This document shows, in pieces, positions 1 through 7,827 of a stretch of 64,000 nt of DNA. The notes beneath the pieces are model-generated. The model did not search any database. It was not told where the DNA came from and saw only the letters and a program-made list of their open reading frames with translations. The position numbers and the translations under genes are program-made. The DNA comes from Actinomycetes bacterium (GTDB taxonomy: Bacteria > Actinomycetota > Acidimicrobiia > Acidimicrobiales > Palsa-688): assembly GCA_021808665.1 (NCBI GenBank), contig JAKBBA010000017.1:6153-70152 (forward strand), read 5' to 3'. How positions within the stretch are numbered: position 1 is the stretch's first letter; each line of letters begins with the position of its first letter.

Positions 1-951
1 GAACACCTTGACCATCGAACCCAGAGCCATCGTCAGCTTCGAGTCGAAGGTGCAAGACGCCGGGCTGCCGACGATGTCCGACGACACAAGAGGCGCCTCG
101 CTGTAGACGAGCACCTTGGACAACGGGCCACTGGTCGCTGCCTCGCGGTACGCCTCGTTAACCTCGTCGACGGTCACTTCCCTACTGAGGATGCCCGTGA
201 AGTCGGTGATGGACCCGTCGACGACGGGCACCCGCAGGGAGCTGCCGTCGAGGCGACCTTTCATGCTCGACATGACAAGGCTCGTAGCTCTCGCAGCGCC
301 CGTCGACGAGGGGACTATGTTGACAGCTGCCGATCGAGCCCGGCGAAGGTCCTTGTGGGCGAGGTCGAGAAGGTTCTGGTCGTTGGTGAAAGCGTGGACG
401 GTGGTCATCAGACCCTTTTCCACTCCGAAGGCGTCGTCGAGGACCTTGATCATCGGCACGAAGCAGTTAGTCGTGCACGAAGCGTTGGAGACGACAACGT
501 GGGAGGCCGGGTCGAAGGTGTCGTCGTTGACCCCGACCACGAAGGTAGCGTCGGCTCCCGTAGCGGGCGCTGACACTACAACCCTGGGGGCTCCTGCCTC
601 TAGGTGGGTGGCCGCCTTGTCCCTGTCGGTGAAAATACCGGTCGACTCTACGACCACATCCACGTCGAGGTCACCCCAGGGCAGGGCCTTAGGGTCGCGC
701 TCGGCGAAAACGGCAAAGGTGAGATCTCCGACCGTGATCGACTTGTCGTCGTGGGTGACTTCCTGGCGCAGCGTCCCCTGCGTCGAATCGTACTTGAGTA
801 GGTGGGCGTTGGTGGCGGTAGGGACCAGGTCGTTGACCCCGACGACGATCAACTCCTCAGCACCCGGGTCGGTCTCGGCCTGGCTGATCACCGACCGGAC
901 GAAGTTCCTACCGATACGCCCGAAACCGTTGATACCAACTCGTATCGCCAT
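1..951 (-). CDS. gap: glyceraldehyde-3-phosphate dehydrogenase, 3' end outside window
   Basis: This is the NAD-dependent glycolytic enzyme that oxidises glyceraldehyde-3-phosphate to 1,3-bisphosphoglycerate in the cytosol. Translation from ATG at 951 begins MAIRVGINGFGRIGRN, the classic dinucleotide-binding motif. The catalytic cysteine lies in SNASCTTN, near residue 159. A GAGGAG-like ribosome site lies just upstream (about 957-966). Some 317 codons are visible of a usual 330-340, so only the last few residues are lost at the window edge. It follows yvcK on the same strand after 89 bases. In most actinobacteria whiA sits between these two genes; here there is no room for it. Confidence 0.97.
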   Translation of the reverse strand, partial: MAIRVGINGFGRIGRNFVRSVISQAETDPGAEELIVVGVNDLVPTATNAHLLKYDSTQGTLRQEVTHDDKSITVGDLTFAVFAERDPKALPWGDLDVDVVVESTGIFTDRDKAATHLEAGAPRVVVSAPATGADATFVVGVNDDTFDPASHVVVSNASCTTNCFVPMIKVLDDAFGVEKGLMTTVHAFTNDQNLLDLAHKDLRRARSAAVNIVPSSTGAARATSLVMSSMKGRLDGSSLRVPVVDGSITDFTGILSREVTVDEVNEAYREAATSGPLSKVLVYSEAPLVSSDIVGSPASCTFDSKLTMALGSMVKVF

Positions 952-1040
952 GGCTGGAGATCTCCTCTTTAGACGTGACTTGTGAAAGCACCTACCGTGC
1001 CCAGAGCTTTCGGCCCTGGCATCGCTTGTACAGCCAGATC

Positions 1041-1952
1041 TTAAACGCCCCCGAGACTGGCTAGCACTACCGCCAGCTTCTTAGGGTCGTGGCCCCTTCC
1101 GGCCGGGTCAGCCACGTCGGCGCGGACTATTTGCGTGCCTCGGAAGACTTCCGGCTGCCCGGCCGTGCCGTGCACGACCATGACGTCCACCGGCACCCCG
1201 TGGGCGAGGAGCGCTTCGAGGTGGTCGAAACTCGAGTACCCAGCGGTCTCAGGCAGCTGAGGTTCAAGGTTGCAGACGTATATCCTGCACGCCGAGGAGG
1301 CGACCAGGGCGGCGCGGATCGCCGGCACGGTCGCCGCCGCAAGGACGCTCGTGTACAGAGAGCCAGGTCCGAGGACAACCTGGTCGGCCGCTGCTATAGC
1401 AGCGACGGCCTGCGGCGGCGCCGGCGGTGTCTCCGGCCGCAACCGCAGCCTTCGGATCCCGCCGGGCGTCTGAGCCACGGCAAGCTGGCCGACGACGCTC
1501 TGGTCGCCAATGTCGGCTTCGAGGTCCACCGGCACCGAGGTCGCAGGGAGCGCTGTGCCGCAAGCGCCGAGCAGGCGGGCGACTCGCCGAGCCGGACCAG
1601 TGAGGTCCCTGTCGGACCCTGCGAGAGCAGCCAACATCAAGTTACCGAGGGCGTGGTCTTCCAGACCGTCGGTGCCGGCAGGAAAGCGGTATTCGAGCGC
1701 CGCCGCCCACGGATTGTCCGGATCCGCCAGCGCCGAAAGGCACCTTCGCAGATCGCCCGGGGCGGGGATCCCAATAGTCCTGCGTAGGCGGCCGCTCGAA
1801 CCGCCGTCGTCTGCTACCGACACCACAGCGGTTACCTCGGACGCGTACAGGCGAAGCGCCGCTATCGTCGCGGCCAGCCCATGCCCGCCGCCGAGCGCCA
1901 CGACCGACGGCCCCTCCTGGCGCAACGTGGACCGCCTAGCGTTCGACGTCAC
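1041..1952 (-). CDS. yvcK: YvcK/CofD-like gluconeogenesis and cell-wall factor
   Basis: Member of the YvcK (CofD-like, Rossmann-type) family. Relatives bind UDP-sugars and support peptidoglycan synthesis and growth on gluconeogenic carbon. Visible family motifs are VALGGGHGLAAT near the N-terminus, VSVADDGGSSGRLRR, PGDLRRCLSAL, GNLMLAAL and LGPGSLYTSV. The chosen start is GTG at 1952, which overlaps the end of rapZ by 17 bases; TTG at 1925 is an alternative. The open frame continues to 2036, but that part lies inside rapZ and is probably not used. The rapZ-yvcK pairing is conserved in Gram-positive bacteria. Confidence 0.93.
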   Translation of the reverse strand: MTSNARRSTLRQEGPSVVALGGGHGLAATIAALRLYASEVTAVVSVADDGGSSGRLRRTIGIPAPGDLRRCLSALADPDNPWAAALEYRFPAGTDGLEDHALGNLMLAALAGSDRDLTGPARRVARLLGACGTALPATSVPVDLEADIGDQSVVGQLAVAQTPGGIRRLRLRPETPPAPPQAVAAIAAADQVVLGPGSLYTSVLAAATVPAIRAALVASSACRIYVCNLEPQLPETAGYSSFDHLEALLAHGVPVDVMVVHGTAGQPEVFRGTQIVRADVADPAGRGHDPKKLAVVLASLGGV

Positions 1953-2784
1953 GGTGGAACACCGCCACGTCAAAACCGAGGGTTCTGATCGCCCCGGCGA
2001 GCTCCTCGGCGATGACGACCGAGCGGTGCTTACCACCGGTGCAGCCCACAGCCACGCTCATATAGGTCTTGCCTTCCTTCTCGTAGCTCGGCAGTAGGAA
2101 TGCCAAGAGGTCGCCCGCCTTGTCGAGGAAGCCCTGGGAGCCTTCCTGGGCTAGGACGTAGTCCCGTACCGCCCGGTCACGGCCGGTCAAGTCGCGCAGG
2201 TCCGCCACCCAATGCGGGTTGGGCAGGAACCTGACGTCGAACACGTTGTCTACGTCCGGGGGAAGCCCGTACTTGAAGCCGAACGAGACCACCGAGATGT
2301 GCATCGAGTCGGCAGAGTCACGGTGGAAGAGGTCTATAAGCCGGGAGCGAAGCTGGTGCACGTTTAGGTCGCTCGTGTCTATGACCACGTCGGCGGCTTC
2401 GCGGATGGTCGCCAGGCGTTCCCGCTCTAACGCCACGGCTTCTAGAACTTTCTCACGCCCGAGGGGGTGCCGTCGCCGGGTGCCTTCGAATCGCCTTACC
2501 AGCACTTCGTCTGATGCGTCAAGGAAGACCGTCCGGACCAGCACTCCCCTCTGCGTGAGCGCACCGACGGCTGAGCTGAGCTCCTCTAGCTGCTCGGTGT
2601 CACGGCCTACGACGAGAGCAACGCGGTCGCGGGTGGAACCGGGAGCCAGCGCCAAGTCGGCGACGGAGACGATCAGCGTGGTGGGCAGGTTGTCCACGAC
2701 GAACCACCCGAGATCCTCCAAAGTGGCCGCGGCCTGCGATCGGCCCGCCCCCGACAGTCCGGTCACGATCACGAACTCGGCCAC
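1936..2784 (-). CDS. rapZ: RapZ nucleotide-binding protein
   Basis: RapZ (YvcJ) family P-loop protein of 282 residues. The N-terminus carries the loop GLSGAGRS at residues 9-16; Arg in place of the Walker lysine is normal in actinobacterial members. DLGWFVVDNLPTTL follows. The C-terminal domain ends with GCTGGKHRSVVIAEEL, the conserved ligand-binding segment. In E. coli RapZ controls glucosamine-6-phosphate synthase through small RNAs; in actinobacteria the role is less clear and probably linked to amino-sugar or cell-wall control. The GTG start at 2784 lies two bases past the methyltransferase stop, with AGGA upstream, so the genes are likely co-transcribed. Confidence 0.94.
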   Translation of the reverse strand: MAEFVIVTGLSGAGRSQAAATLEDLGWFVVDNLPTTLIVSVADLALAPGSTRDRVALVVGRDTEQLEELSSAVGALTQRGVLVRTVFLDASDEVLVRRFEGTRRRHPLGREKVLEAVALERERLATIREAADVVIDTSDLNVHQLRSRLIDLFHRDSADSMHISVVSFGFKYGLPPDVDNVFDVRFLPNPHWVADLRDLTGRDRAVRDYVLAQEGSQGFLDKAGDLLAFLLPSYEKEGKTYMSVAVGCTGGKHRSVVIAEELAGAIRTLGFDVAVFHRDVER

Positions 2785-2786
2785 CG

Positions 2787-3572
2787 CTAGCGTCCTGGCG
2801 GGGTCGAGCGGAACTTCTCCGCTCGGATGGCGAGCAGGCGGGGGATGCTCGACGCCTCCCTGTACTCCTCGGCTCGGGCGAGGAAACCGGCGGGCGGGGC
2901 GGGCTCGACCATCGAGGTGATGTATAGACCTGCCGCTGCCATAGCGTTGACGTAGCGGGACAGAGGCCTGTGGACGAATGGTATCCACACGTCTTTTTCT
3001 ACCTCTTCGAGCGACAGGTCTTCGACGAGGTAGGGGCCGATCCTCCAGTACTGCTCCTCAAGGATGGTGTCGTCGATCCACCCGGAGCCGGGCGTCTGCA
3101 AAAGCGGATGGTTCAGGAGGAACACGAACGCCCCTCCAGGCGAGAGGACCCGGCCGACTTCGCTGATAGCCTCGTCGAGCTCTGTCACGTGCTCGAAGAC
3201 CAGGCACGCTACGACGGTGTCGAACGTAGCGTCAGGGAAAGGCAGGCCCGACGCCTCGGAGCGCGCTAGCCGCACTCCCCCGCCGCGCCTGGCCGCTTCG
3301 CCAACCTGCGCAACAGATGGATCTACCCCCGCGACGAGCTCGACGCCGGGGACGCTACCCGCAAGGCGGGCCACCTGGCCTTCCCCGCAGCCCACGTCGA
3401 GGACTCTCGTGGCGCCAGCGAGCTGGGTTCTTATGTAGGGGAGGATCTGCTCTTCGTATTCCGGGTCTGCTCCCTCGGTGAAGCCGGCCTGCCACCACGC
3501 TGCGTGGCGCTCCCACAGGTCCCGTCCCACGGTCGCCGCTTCAGCAGCCGGACTGCCAGGAGCTTGCGGCAT
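2787..3572 (-). CDS. class I SAM-dependent methyltransferase
   Basis: A 261-residue Rossmann-fold methyltransferase of the Methyltransf_11 type. Motif I is VLDVGCGEG at residues 57-65, an acidic ribose-binding residue follows in VAGVDPS, and the core continues through SGLPFPDATFDTVV and RVLSPGGAFVFLLNHP. The substrate cannot be told. Its ATG shares the A of the upstream hydrolase stop (TGATG), a sign of coupled translation. It and the hydrolase are inserted between uvrC and rapZ, which are often adjacent in actinobacteria. A small-molecule substrate is likely from the fold, but that is inference. Confidence 0.88.
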   Translation of the reverse strand: MPQAPGSPAAEAATVGRDLWERHAAWWQAGFTEGADPEYEEQILPYIRTQLAGATRVLDVGCGEGQVARLAGSVPGVELVAGVDPSVAQVGEAARRGGGVRLARSEASGLPFPDATFDTVVACLVFEHVTELDEAISEVGRVLSPGGAFVFLLNHPLLQTPGSGWIDDTILEEQYWRIGPYLVEDLSLEEVEKDVWIPFVHRPLSRYVNAMAAAGLYITSMVEPAPPAGFLARAEEYREASSIPRLLAIRAEKFRSTPPGR

Positions 3573-4447
3573 CAGGCCCGTCGGCAGTTGGCCGCGATAC
3601 GATCAGCCATCTCGACGTACAGCGCTTTGGGCAGGTCGTGGGCCATTCCCGGCACCAGCCAAAGCTCAGCCCCGGGTACGGCCTCGGACGTTGCTCTGCC
3701 ACCCGAGTTGTCCACCAGAGGGTCGGAGTCCCCGTGGATGACCAGGGTGGGTACGGCCACCTCGTGAAGCGCCTCCGTGCGGTCGGGCTGTGCGAGGATC
3801 GCCAGAAGTTGCCGGACTACCCCGGCCGGATGGTATGCGCGGTCGTAGGCGGCGGCAGACCTTTCGCGCAACTCCTCGTCGCTCGGCGGGTACCCGGGGC
3901 TCGAGATGACACGGGACCCCGTGACGCCGGCTTCGATGGCCTCCTCACGAGTCGAAGGGGGCGTCGCGAAGAACAAGGATTCGGCGACACCTGGGTGCGA
4001 CTGGCCGACGCCTCGGTTGCCGGTGGTCGAGAATATCGACGTCAACGACAGGCTCCGCTCGGGGTGCTCTATTACGAAGGTCTGGGCGATCATCCCGCCC
4101 ATCGACGCCCCGACGATGTGCGCCTGGGCCACGCCGAGGGCGTCGAGCAGTCCGACACCGTCAGCGGCCATGTCGGAGAGTGAGTAGACCGGGGGCGGGA
4201 TCGTCCCCGACACCATAGCGGCACCCATATCCGGAACCCCGGCCTCGTCGAACCAGGTAGACAGGCCGATATCGCGATTGTCGAAGCGGACGACTCGGAA
4301 TCCCCGGGAAGCGAGCTCCGCTACGAAGGCCTCATCCCAAGATGTCATCTGGGCGCTCAGGCCCATGATCAGCAGGATCACCGGGTCCCCGGGATCGCCG
4401 TGCTCGTCGTAGAAGATCTCGATACCGTTGGCAGCAACTTTGGGCAT
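3572..4447 (-). CDS. alpha/beta hydrolase
   Basis: A 291-residue alpha/beta hydrolase, similar in pattern to small esterases of the RdmC/aclacinomycin methylesterase group. The nucleophile is Ser115 in GASMGG, the acid is probably Asp242 in HGDSDPLV and the base His270 in PGMAHDLP. The oxyanion region is MGLSAQMTSW. ATG at 4447 is preferred because AGGG lies seven bases upstream; a TTG two codons earlier (4453) is possible. It follows uvrC by nine bases and overlaps the methyltransferase by one base. The substrate is unknown; the pair could modify one metabolite by demethylation and methylation, but the sequence does not show this. Confidence 0.86.
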   Translation of the reverse strand: MPKVAANGIEIFYDEHGDPGDPVILLIMGLSAQMTSWDEAFVAELASRGFRVVRFDNRDIGLSTWFDEAGVPDMGAAMVSGTIPPPVYSLSDMAADGVGLLDALGVAQAHIVGASMGGMIAQTFVIEHPERSLSLTSIFSTTGNRGVGQSHPGVAESLFFATPPSTREEAIEAGVTGSRVISSPGYPPSDEELRERSAAAYDRAYHPAGVVRQLLAILAQPDRTEALHEVAVPTLVIHGDSDPLVDNSGGRATSEAVPGAELWLVPGMAHDLPKALYVEMADRIAANCRRA

Positions 4448-4456
4448 GGACAAACC

Positions 4457-6457
4457 CTAGCTGTGGAGCCGCTCGAAGACAGCCTCCCCGACGGCGTCGG
4501 GAAGCCACGTAAGCCCCGTCAAGGTCTCCTTGGAGATCGCCTTGAGGGCTTTGGGACCTCCGAGCTCGGATATCAGCCGCTTCTTGCGCGCAGGGCCGAG
4601 ACCGGCGATGCCGTCTAGGACCGACGAGGTCATCCTTTTTCCTCTCGAAGAGCGGTGGTAGGTGATAGCGAAACGGTGCGCCTCGTCTCGTATTCGCTGG
4701 AGCAGGTACAAAGCCTCGGAGGTCCGCGGGATCCGGATCGGCTCTGAACTGCCCGGCCGGTAAACCTCCTCGAAGCGTTTCGCCAGCGAAGCGACCGGTA
4801 TCTCCGCGCTCAAGCCGAGTCGCTCCAGGACTTCGACAGCAACGCCCAGCTGGCCTTTGCCTCCGTCGACCAGAAGCAACTGGGGAGGATAGGAGAACTT
4901 GCGTCTCCTCTCCTCAACCGGCTTGGCCCGTTCGGCCAGGTAGGCGCTCAGCCGCCTCGTCAGGACCTCCCCCATAGCAGCGAAGTCGTCGTTTCCCTGC
5001 ACCGTCTTGATCTTGAAACGCCGGTACTCCGAAGGGCGGGGCAACCCGTCCTCCATGACGACCATCGACCCGACGTAGTCGGTGCCTTGAAGGTGGCTCA
5101 TGTCGTAGCATTCGATGCGCAGCGGCGACTCGGGAAGGCCCAGGTGGTCCTGCAGGGCGGTCAGAGCCCGGGCTCTGGCGTTGTGGTCGGCTGCTCTGGT
5201 CAGCCGGTGACGGCGGAACTCCTCGTCAGCGTTCTTTTCGACCGTCTCCATGAGCGCCTTCTTGTCGCCTCGCTGTGGCACCCGCACCTCCACCGCTGAA
5301 CCCTTCCTGGCGTTCGGGTTGACGCTGCGCTCGACCCGGTAGCTCGAGTCAGCAGCCCACCACTCCACCTCGGCGGACGTCGCGTCAGCCGACCCGCGAC
5401 GGCCGAGAAGTCCGGACTCCGGTTCGCCGCGCACGATGTCGGGCGACGAACGCAGCAGCTCGAGCCACTCGACGATCGTCTCAACGTCCTCCGGTGGATC
5501 CGGCACCAATATCAGAGGCGGCACGCCCATAGGGGCAGCGTCGTAATGCTGTTCGAGTACCTGAGCGACCAGAGCGGGCCTGCTCAGATCCTCGACCTTG
5601 TCGACTATGAGGCCTTTCCGGCCGACTACCCGCCCGCGACGCACGTAGAACACCTGTACTGCCGCCTCTAGCTCGTCCTCTACGACAGCGAAGCAGTCGA
5701 GGTCGTCGGCTGTCTCGGTGACCATCTGCTGCTTCTCGATGGCTTTGCGCAAGGCTGCGAGCCGGTCTCGTATGCGCCCGGCCCGTTCGAATTCGAGCTG
5801 TGCGGCGCACTGCGCCATCTCCGACTCAAGACGTGAGATGACCGACTGGGTGTCGCCTTCCAAGAAGCCGATGAGGTCGCGCACCATCTCTTCGTAGTGC
5901 TGTGCGGTTACTGCCCCGACGCAAGGCCCCGAGCACTTCTCGATGTGGTAGAGCAGGCACGGCCGTCCGAGCCGGCGATGGTTAGCCAGCTTCGAGTCGC
6001 TACATGTGCGAACCGGGAAGATCCTCGTGAGAGAGTCGAGGGTCTCGCGGATCGCGTAAGCGTGGGCGTAAGGGCCGAAGTACCTGCTCGTCTTGTCCCT
6101 GCCCCCCCGCCTGACCGTCGCTCTCGGCCACTCGTCGCCGACGGTAACTGCCAGAAAGGGGTAGCTCTTGTCGTCGCGCAGGCGGACGTTGAACCTGGGC
6201 TTGTGCTGCTTTATCAAGCTGTACTCGAGCATCAAGGCTTCCACGTCGTTTCTGACTTGGATCCACTCGACGCTGGAAGCCGAGGCCACCATCTGCGCCG
6301 TGCGGGGGGCCAGCAGGGCGGGATTTTGGAAGTAGTTCGACAGGCGGCTGCGGAGCGACTTCGCTTTGCCGACGTATATGACGCGGCCTTCGTGGTCTTT
6401 GAACTGGTAGGAGCCCGGAGAGTCGGGAATGGTCCCCGGGGAAGGTCGATGAAGCAC
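4457..6457 (-). CDS. uvrC: excinuclease ABC subunit C
   Basis: The dual-incision nuclease of nucleotide excision repair, 666 residues. An N-terminal GIY-YIG nuclease domain (PGSYQFKDHEGRVIYVGKAKSL) covers about residues 12-95. A UVR motif (LEFERAGRIRDRLAAL) that contacts UvrB follows, then the RNase H-like domain (IECYDMSHLQGTDYVGSMVV) and a C-terminal helix-hairpin-helix pair (GIAGLGPARKKRL). The open frame runs on upstream to 6724, but family alignment puts the start at GTG 6457, just ahead of the conserved IPDSPGSY. It is the first gene of the minus-strand run ending in gap and is divergent from nadA. Confidence 0.96.
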   Translation of the reverse strand: MLHRPSPGTIPDSPGSYQFKDHEGRVIYVGKAKSLRSRLSNYFQNPALLAPRTAQMVASASSVEWIQVRNDVEALMLEYSLIKQHKPRFNVRLRDDKSYPFLAVTVGDEWPRATVRRGGRDKTSRYFGPYAHAYAIRETLDSLTRIFPVRTCSDSKLANHRRLGRPCLLYHIEKCSGPCVGAVTAQHYEEMVRDLIGFLEGDTQSVISRLESEMAQCAAQLEFERAGRIRDRLAALRKAIEKQQMVTETADDLDCFAVVEDELEAAVQVFYVRRGRVVGRKGLIVDKVEDLSRPALVAQVLEQHYDAAPMGVPPLILVPDPPEDVETIVEWLELLRSSPDIVRGEPESGLLGRRGSADATSAEVEWWAADSSYRVERSVNPNARKGSAVEVRVPQRGDKKALMETVEKNADEEFRRHRLTRAADHNARARALTALQDHLGLPESPLRIECYDMSHLQGTDYVGSMVVMEDGLPRPSEYRRFKIKTVQGNDDFAAMGEVLTRRLSAYLAERAKPVEERRRKFSYPPQLLLVDGGKGQLGVAVEVLERLGLSAEIPVASLAKRFEEVYRPGSSEPIRIPRTSEALYLLQRIRDEAHRFAITYHRSSRGKRMTSSVLDGIAGLGPARKKRLISELGGPKALKAISKETLTGLTWLPDAVGEAVFERLHS

Positions 6458-6678
6458 GCCCTGAGTCTGCCCGAAGTCTGGCCGTTGTCGCGGTGGCGAG
6501 TTCGCTTGGGCACAGATCGCTGAGAGCAGGTGCGCGAGGACGTCGCACGGGCCTATGATGATGGTGCCGGCCCGGAATCCGGCTACATAATCACTTCGAG
6601 GTCGACATCCCCGCGGATGGGCGCCCGGGCTGTCCCCGCCGACCGCATGTCGAAGTGCTCCAATGGAGGTGTTCCGCC

Positions 6679-7779
6679 GTGATCCGACTTCAACCTCCCC
6701 TTCCTGAGGGGTACACGACATCACCAGGTTCCGACCTTGCCCGGCGCATAGCCGCCGCCAAGGAGGCCCTGGGAGACGACTTGATGATCCTCGGTCATCA
6801 CTACCAGCGTGACGAGGTGATGCGATGGGCCGACGCCCGCGGGGACTCGTTCGGGCTGTCCCGCAAAGCAGCAGCGTCCAAAGCCCGCTTCGTCGTGTTT
6901 TGCGGGGTTCACTTCATGGCCGAGTCGGCGGACATCCTGACCGGCCCAGATCAGAAGGTGATACTTCCAGACCTGAACGCCGGATGCTCTATGGCTGACA
7001 TGGCGGACCTCGAGTCCGTCGAAGAAGCCTGGGACGAGCTGTCCTCTGTCACAGACGTGGAGGAGATCGTTCCGATCACCTACATGAACTCAGCTGCTGC
7101 GCTCAAAGCGTTCGTCGGCCGCCGGGGCGGGGCGGTGTGCACGTCGTCGAACGCGAGGGCGGTGGTCAGCTGGGCTCTAGCCCAGCGCGGCCCTGACACC
7201 AAGGTGCTCTTCTTCCCCGACCAGCACCTCGGTCGTAACACCGCTTACCAGCTGGGCTTCAACGCCGGCGACATGGCGGTGTGGGATCCCAGGGCAGACC
7301 TCGGAGGTCTCGACGAAGCGACCGTGAAAGGCTCCCGCTTTTTGTTGTGGAAGGGCCATTGCTCGGTGCACCAGCGGTTCCGTCCCAGCCACGTGGAGGC
7401 CTTCAGGTCGGAGCATCCCGAAGGTGTGGTGATCGTCCACCCCGAGTGCGCCCACGATGTGGTGGAACTGGCGGACATGGTCGGCAGCACCGATTTTATT
7501 ATCGCGGCGGTGGACAAGGCCGACCCTGGGTCGACCATCGCCGTAGCGACGGAGATACACCTCGTCCAGCGTCTCGCCGACGAGCACCCCGACCTTCGTG
7601 TCGTTTCGCTCGATCCTCTGATCTGCCCGTGCTCCACGATGTTCCGCATCGACGCAGCACACCTGGCATGGGTACTCGAAGAGTTGGTGCAAGGAAGAGT
7701 GGTCAATCAGATCACCGTCGACGAGGCGACCGCCGCCGACGCGCGCACCGCGTTGCAGAGGATGCTCGACATCACTTAG
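6679..7779 (+). CDS. nadA: quinolinate synthase A
   Basis: 4Fe-4S enzyme that condenses iminoaspartate with dihydroxyacetone phosphate to quinolinate in de novo NAD synthesis, 366 residues. Family blocks are LGHHYQRDEV (residues 38-47), FCGVHFMAESADIL (74-87), LNAGCSMADM (99-108), KGHCSVHQRF (225-234), HPECAHDVV and LICPCSTM (314-321). Candidate cluster cysteines are Cys103, Cys228 and one of Cys316/Cys318. GTG 6679 is chosen because a GGAGG site precedes it by about ten bases; an in-frame ATG at 6655 is less likely. nadB and nadC, usual partners, are not in the window. A strong hairpin follows the stop. Confidence 0.96.
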   Translation: MIRLQPPLPEGYTTSPGSDLARRIAAAKEALGDDLMILGHHYQRDEVMRWADARGDSFGLSRKAAASKARFVVFCGVHFMAESADILTGPDQKVILPDLNAGCSMADMADLESVEEAWDELSSVTDVEEIVPITYMNSAAALKAFVGRRGGAVCTSSNARAVVSWALAQRGPDTKVLFFPDQHLGRNTAYQLGFNAGDMAVWDPRADLGGLDEATVKGSRFLLWKGHCSVHQRFRPSHVEAFRSEHPEGVVIVHPECAHDVVELADMVGSTDFIIAAVDKADPGSTIAVATEIHLVQRLADEHPDLRVVSLDPLICPCSTMFRIDAAHLAWVLEELVQGRVVNQITVDEATAADARTALQRMLDIT

Positions 7780-7785
7780 AAGGCC

Positions 7786-7812
7786 GGCGGGGCGGTGGCA
7801 GACCGCCCCGCC
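7786..7812. terminator. bidirectional hairpin between nadA and uvrA
   Basis: A perfect 11-bp GC-only-but-one stem (7786-7796 with 7802-7812) closes a five-base loop. It sits between the convergent stops of nadA (7779) and uvrA (7828) and is long enough to serve both strands. No clear T-tract follows, so intrinsic termination is inferred from position and stem strength. Confidence 0.75.
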
Positions 7813-7827
7813 GCCAGACCCCATAGC

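Noticed and set aside
116..985. 289-codon plus-strand frame at the left edge
   Set aside because: Antisense to gap, which reads through to the window end with all family motifs.
6458..6678. 221-base divergent region between uvrC and nadA, examined for a riboswitch or small RNA
   Set aside because: Only a loose CACTTCGA / TCGAAGTG inverted pair is visible; no recognisable RNA fold. It probably holds the two promoters.
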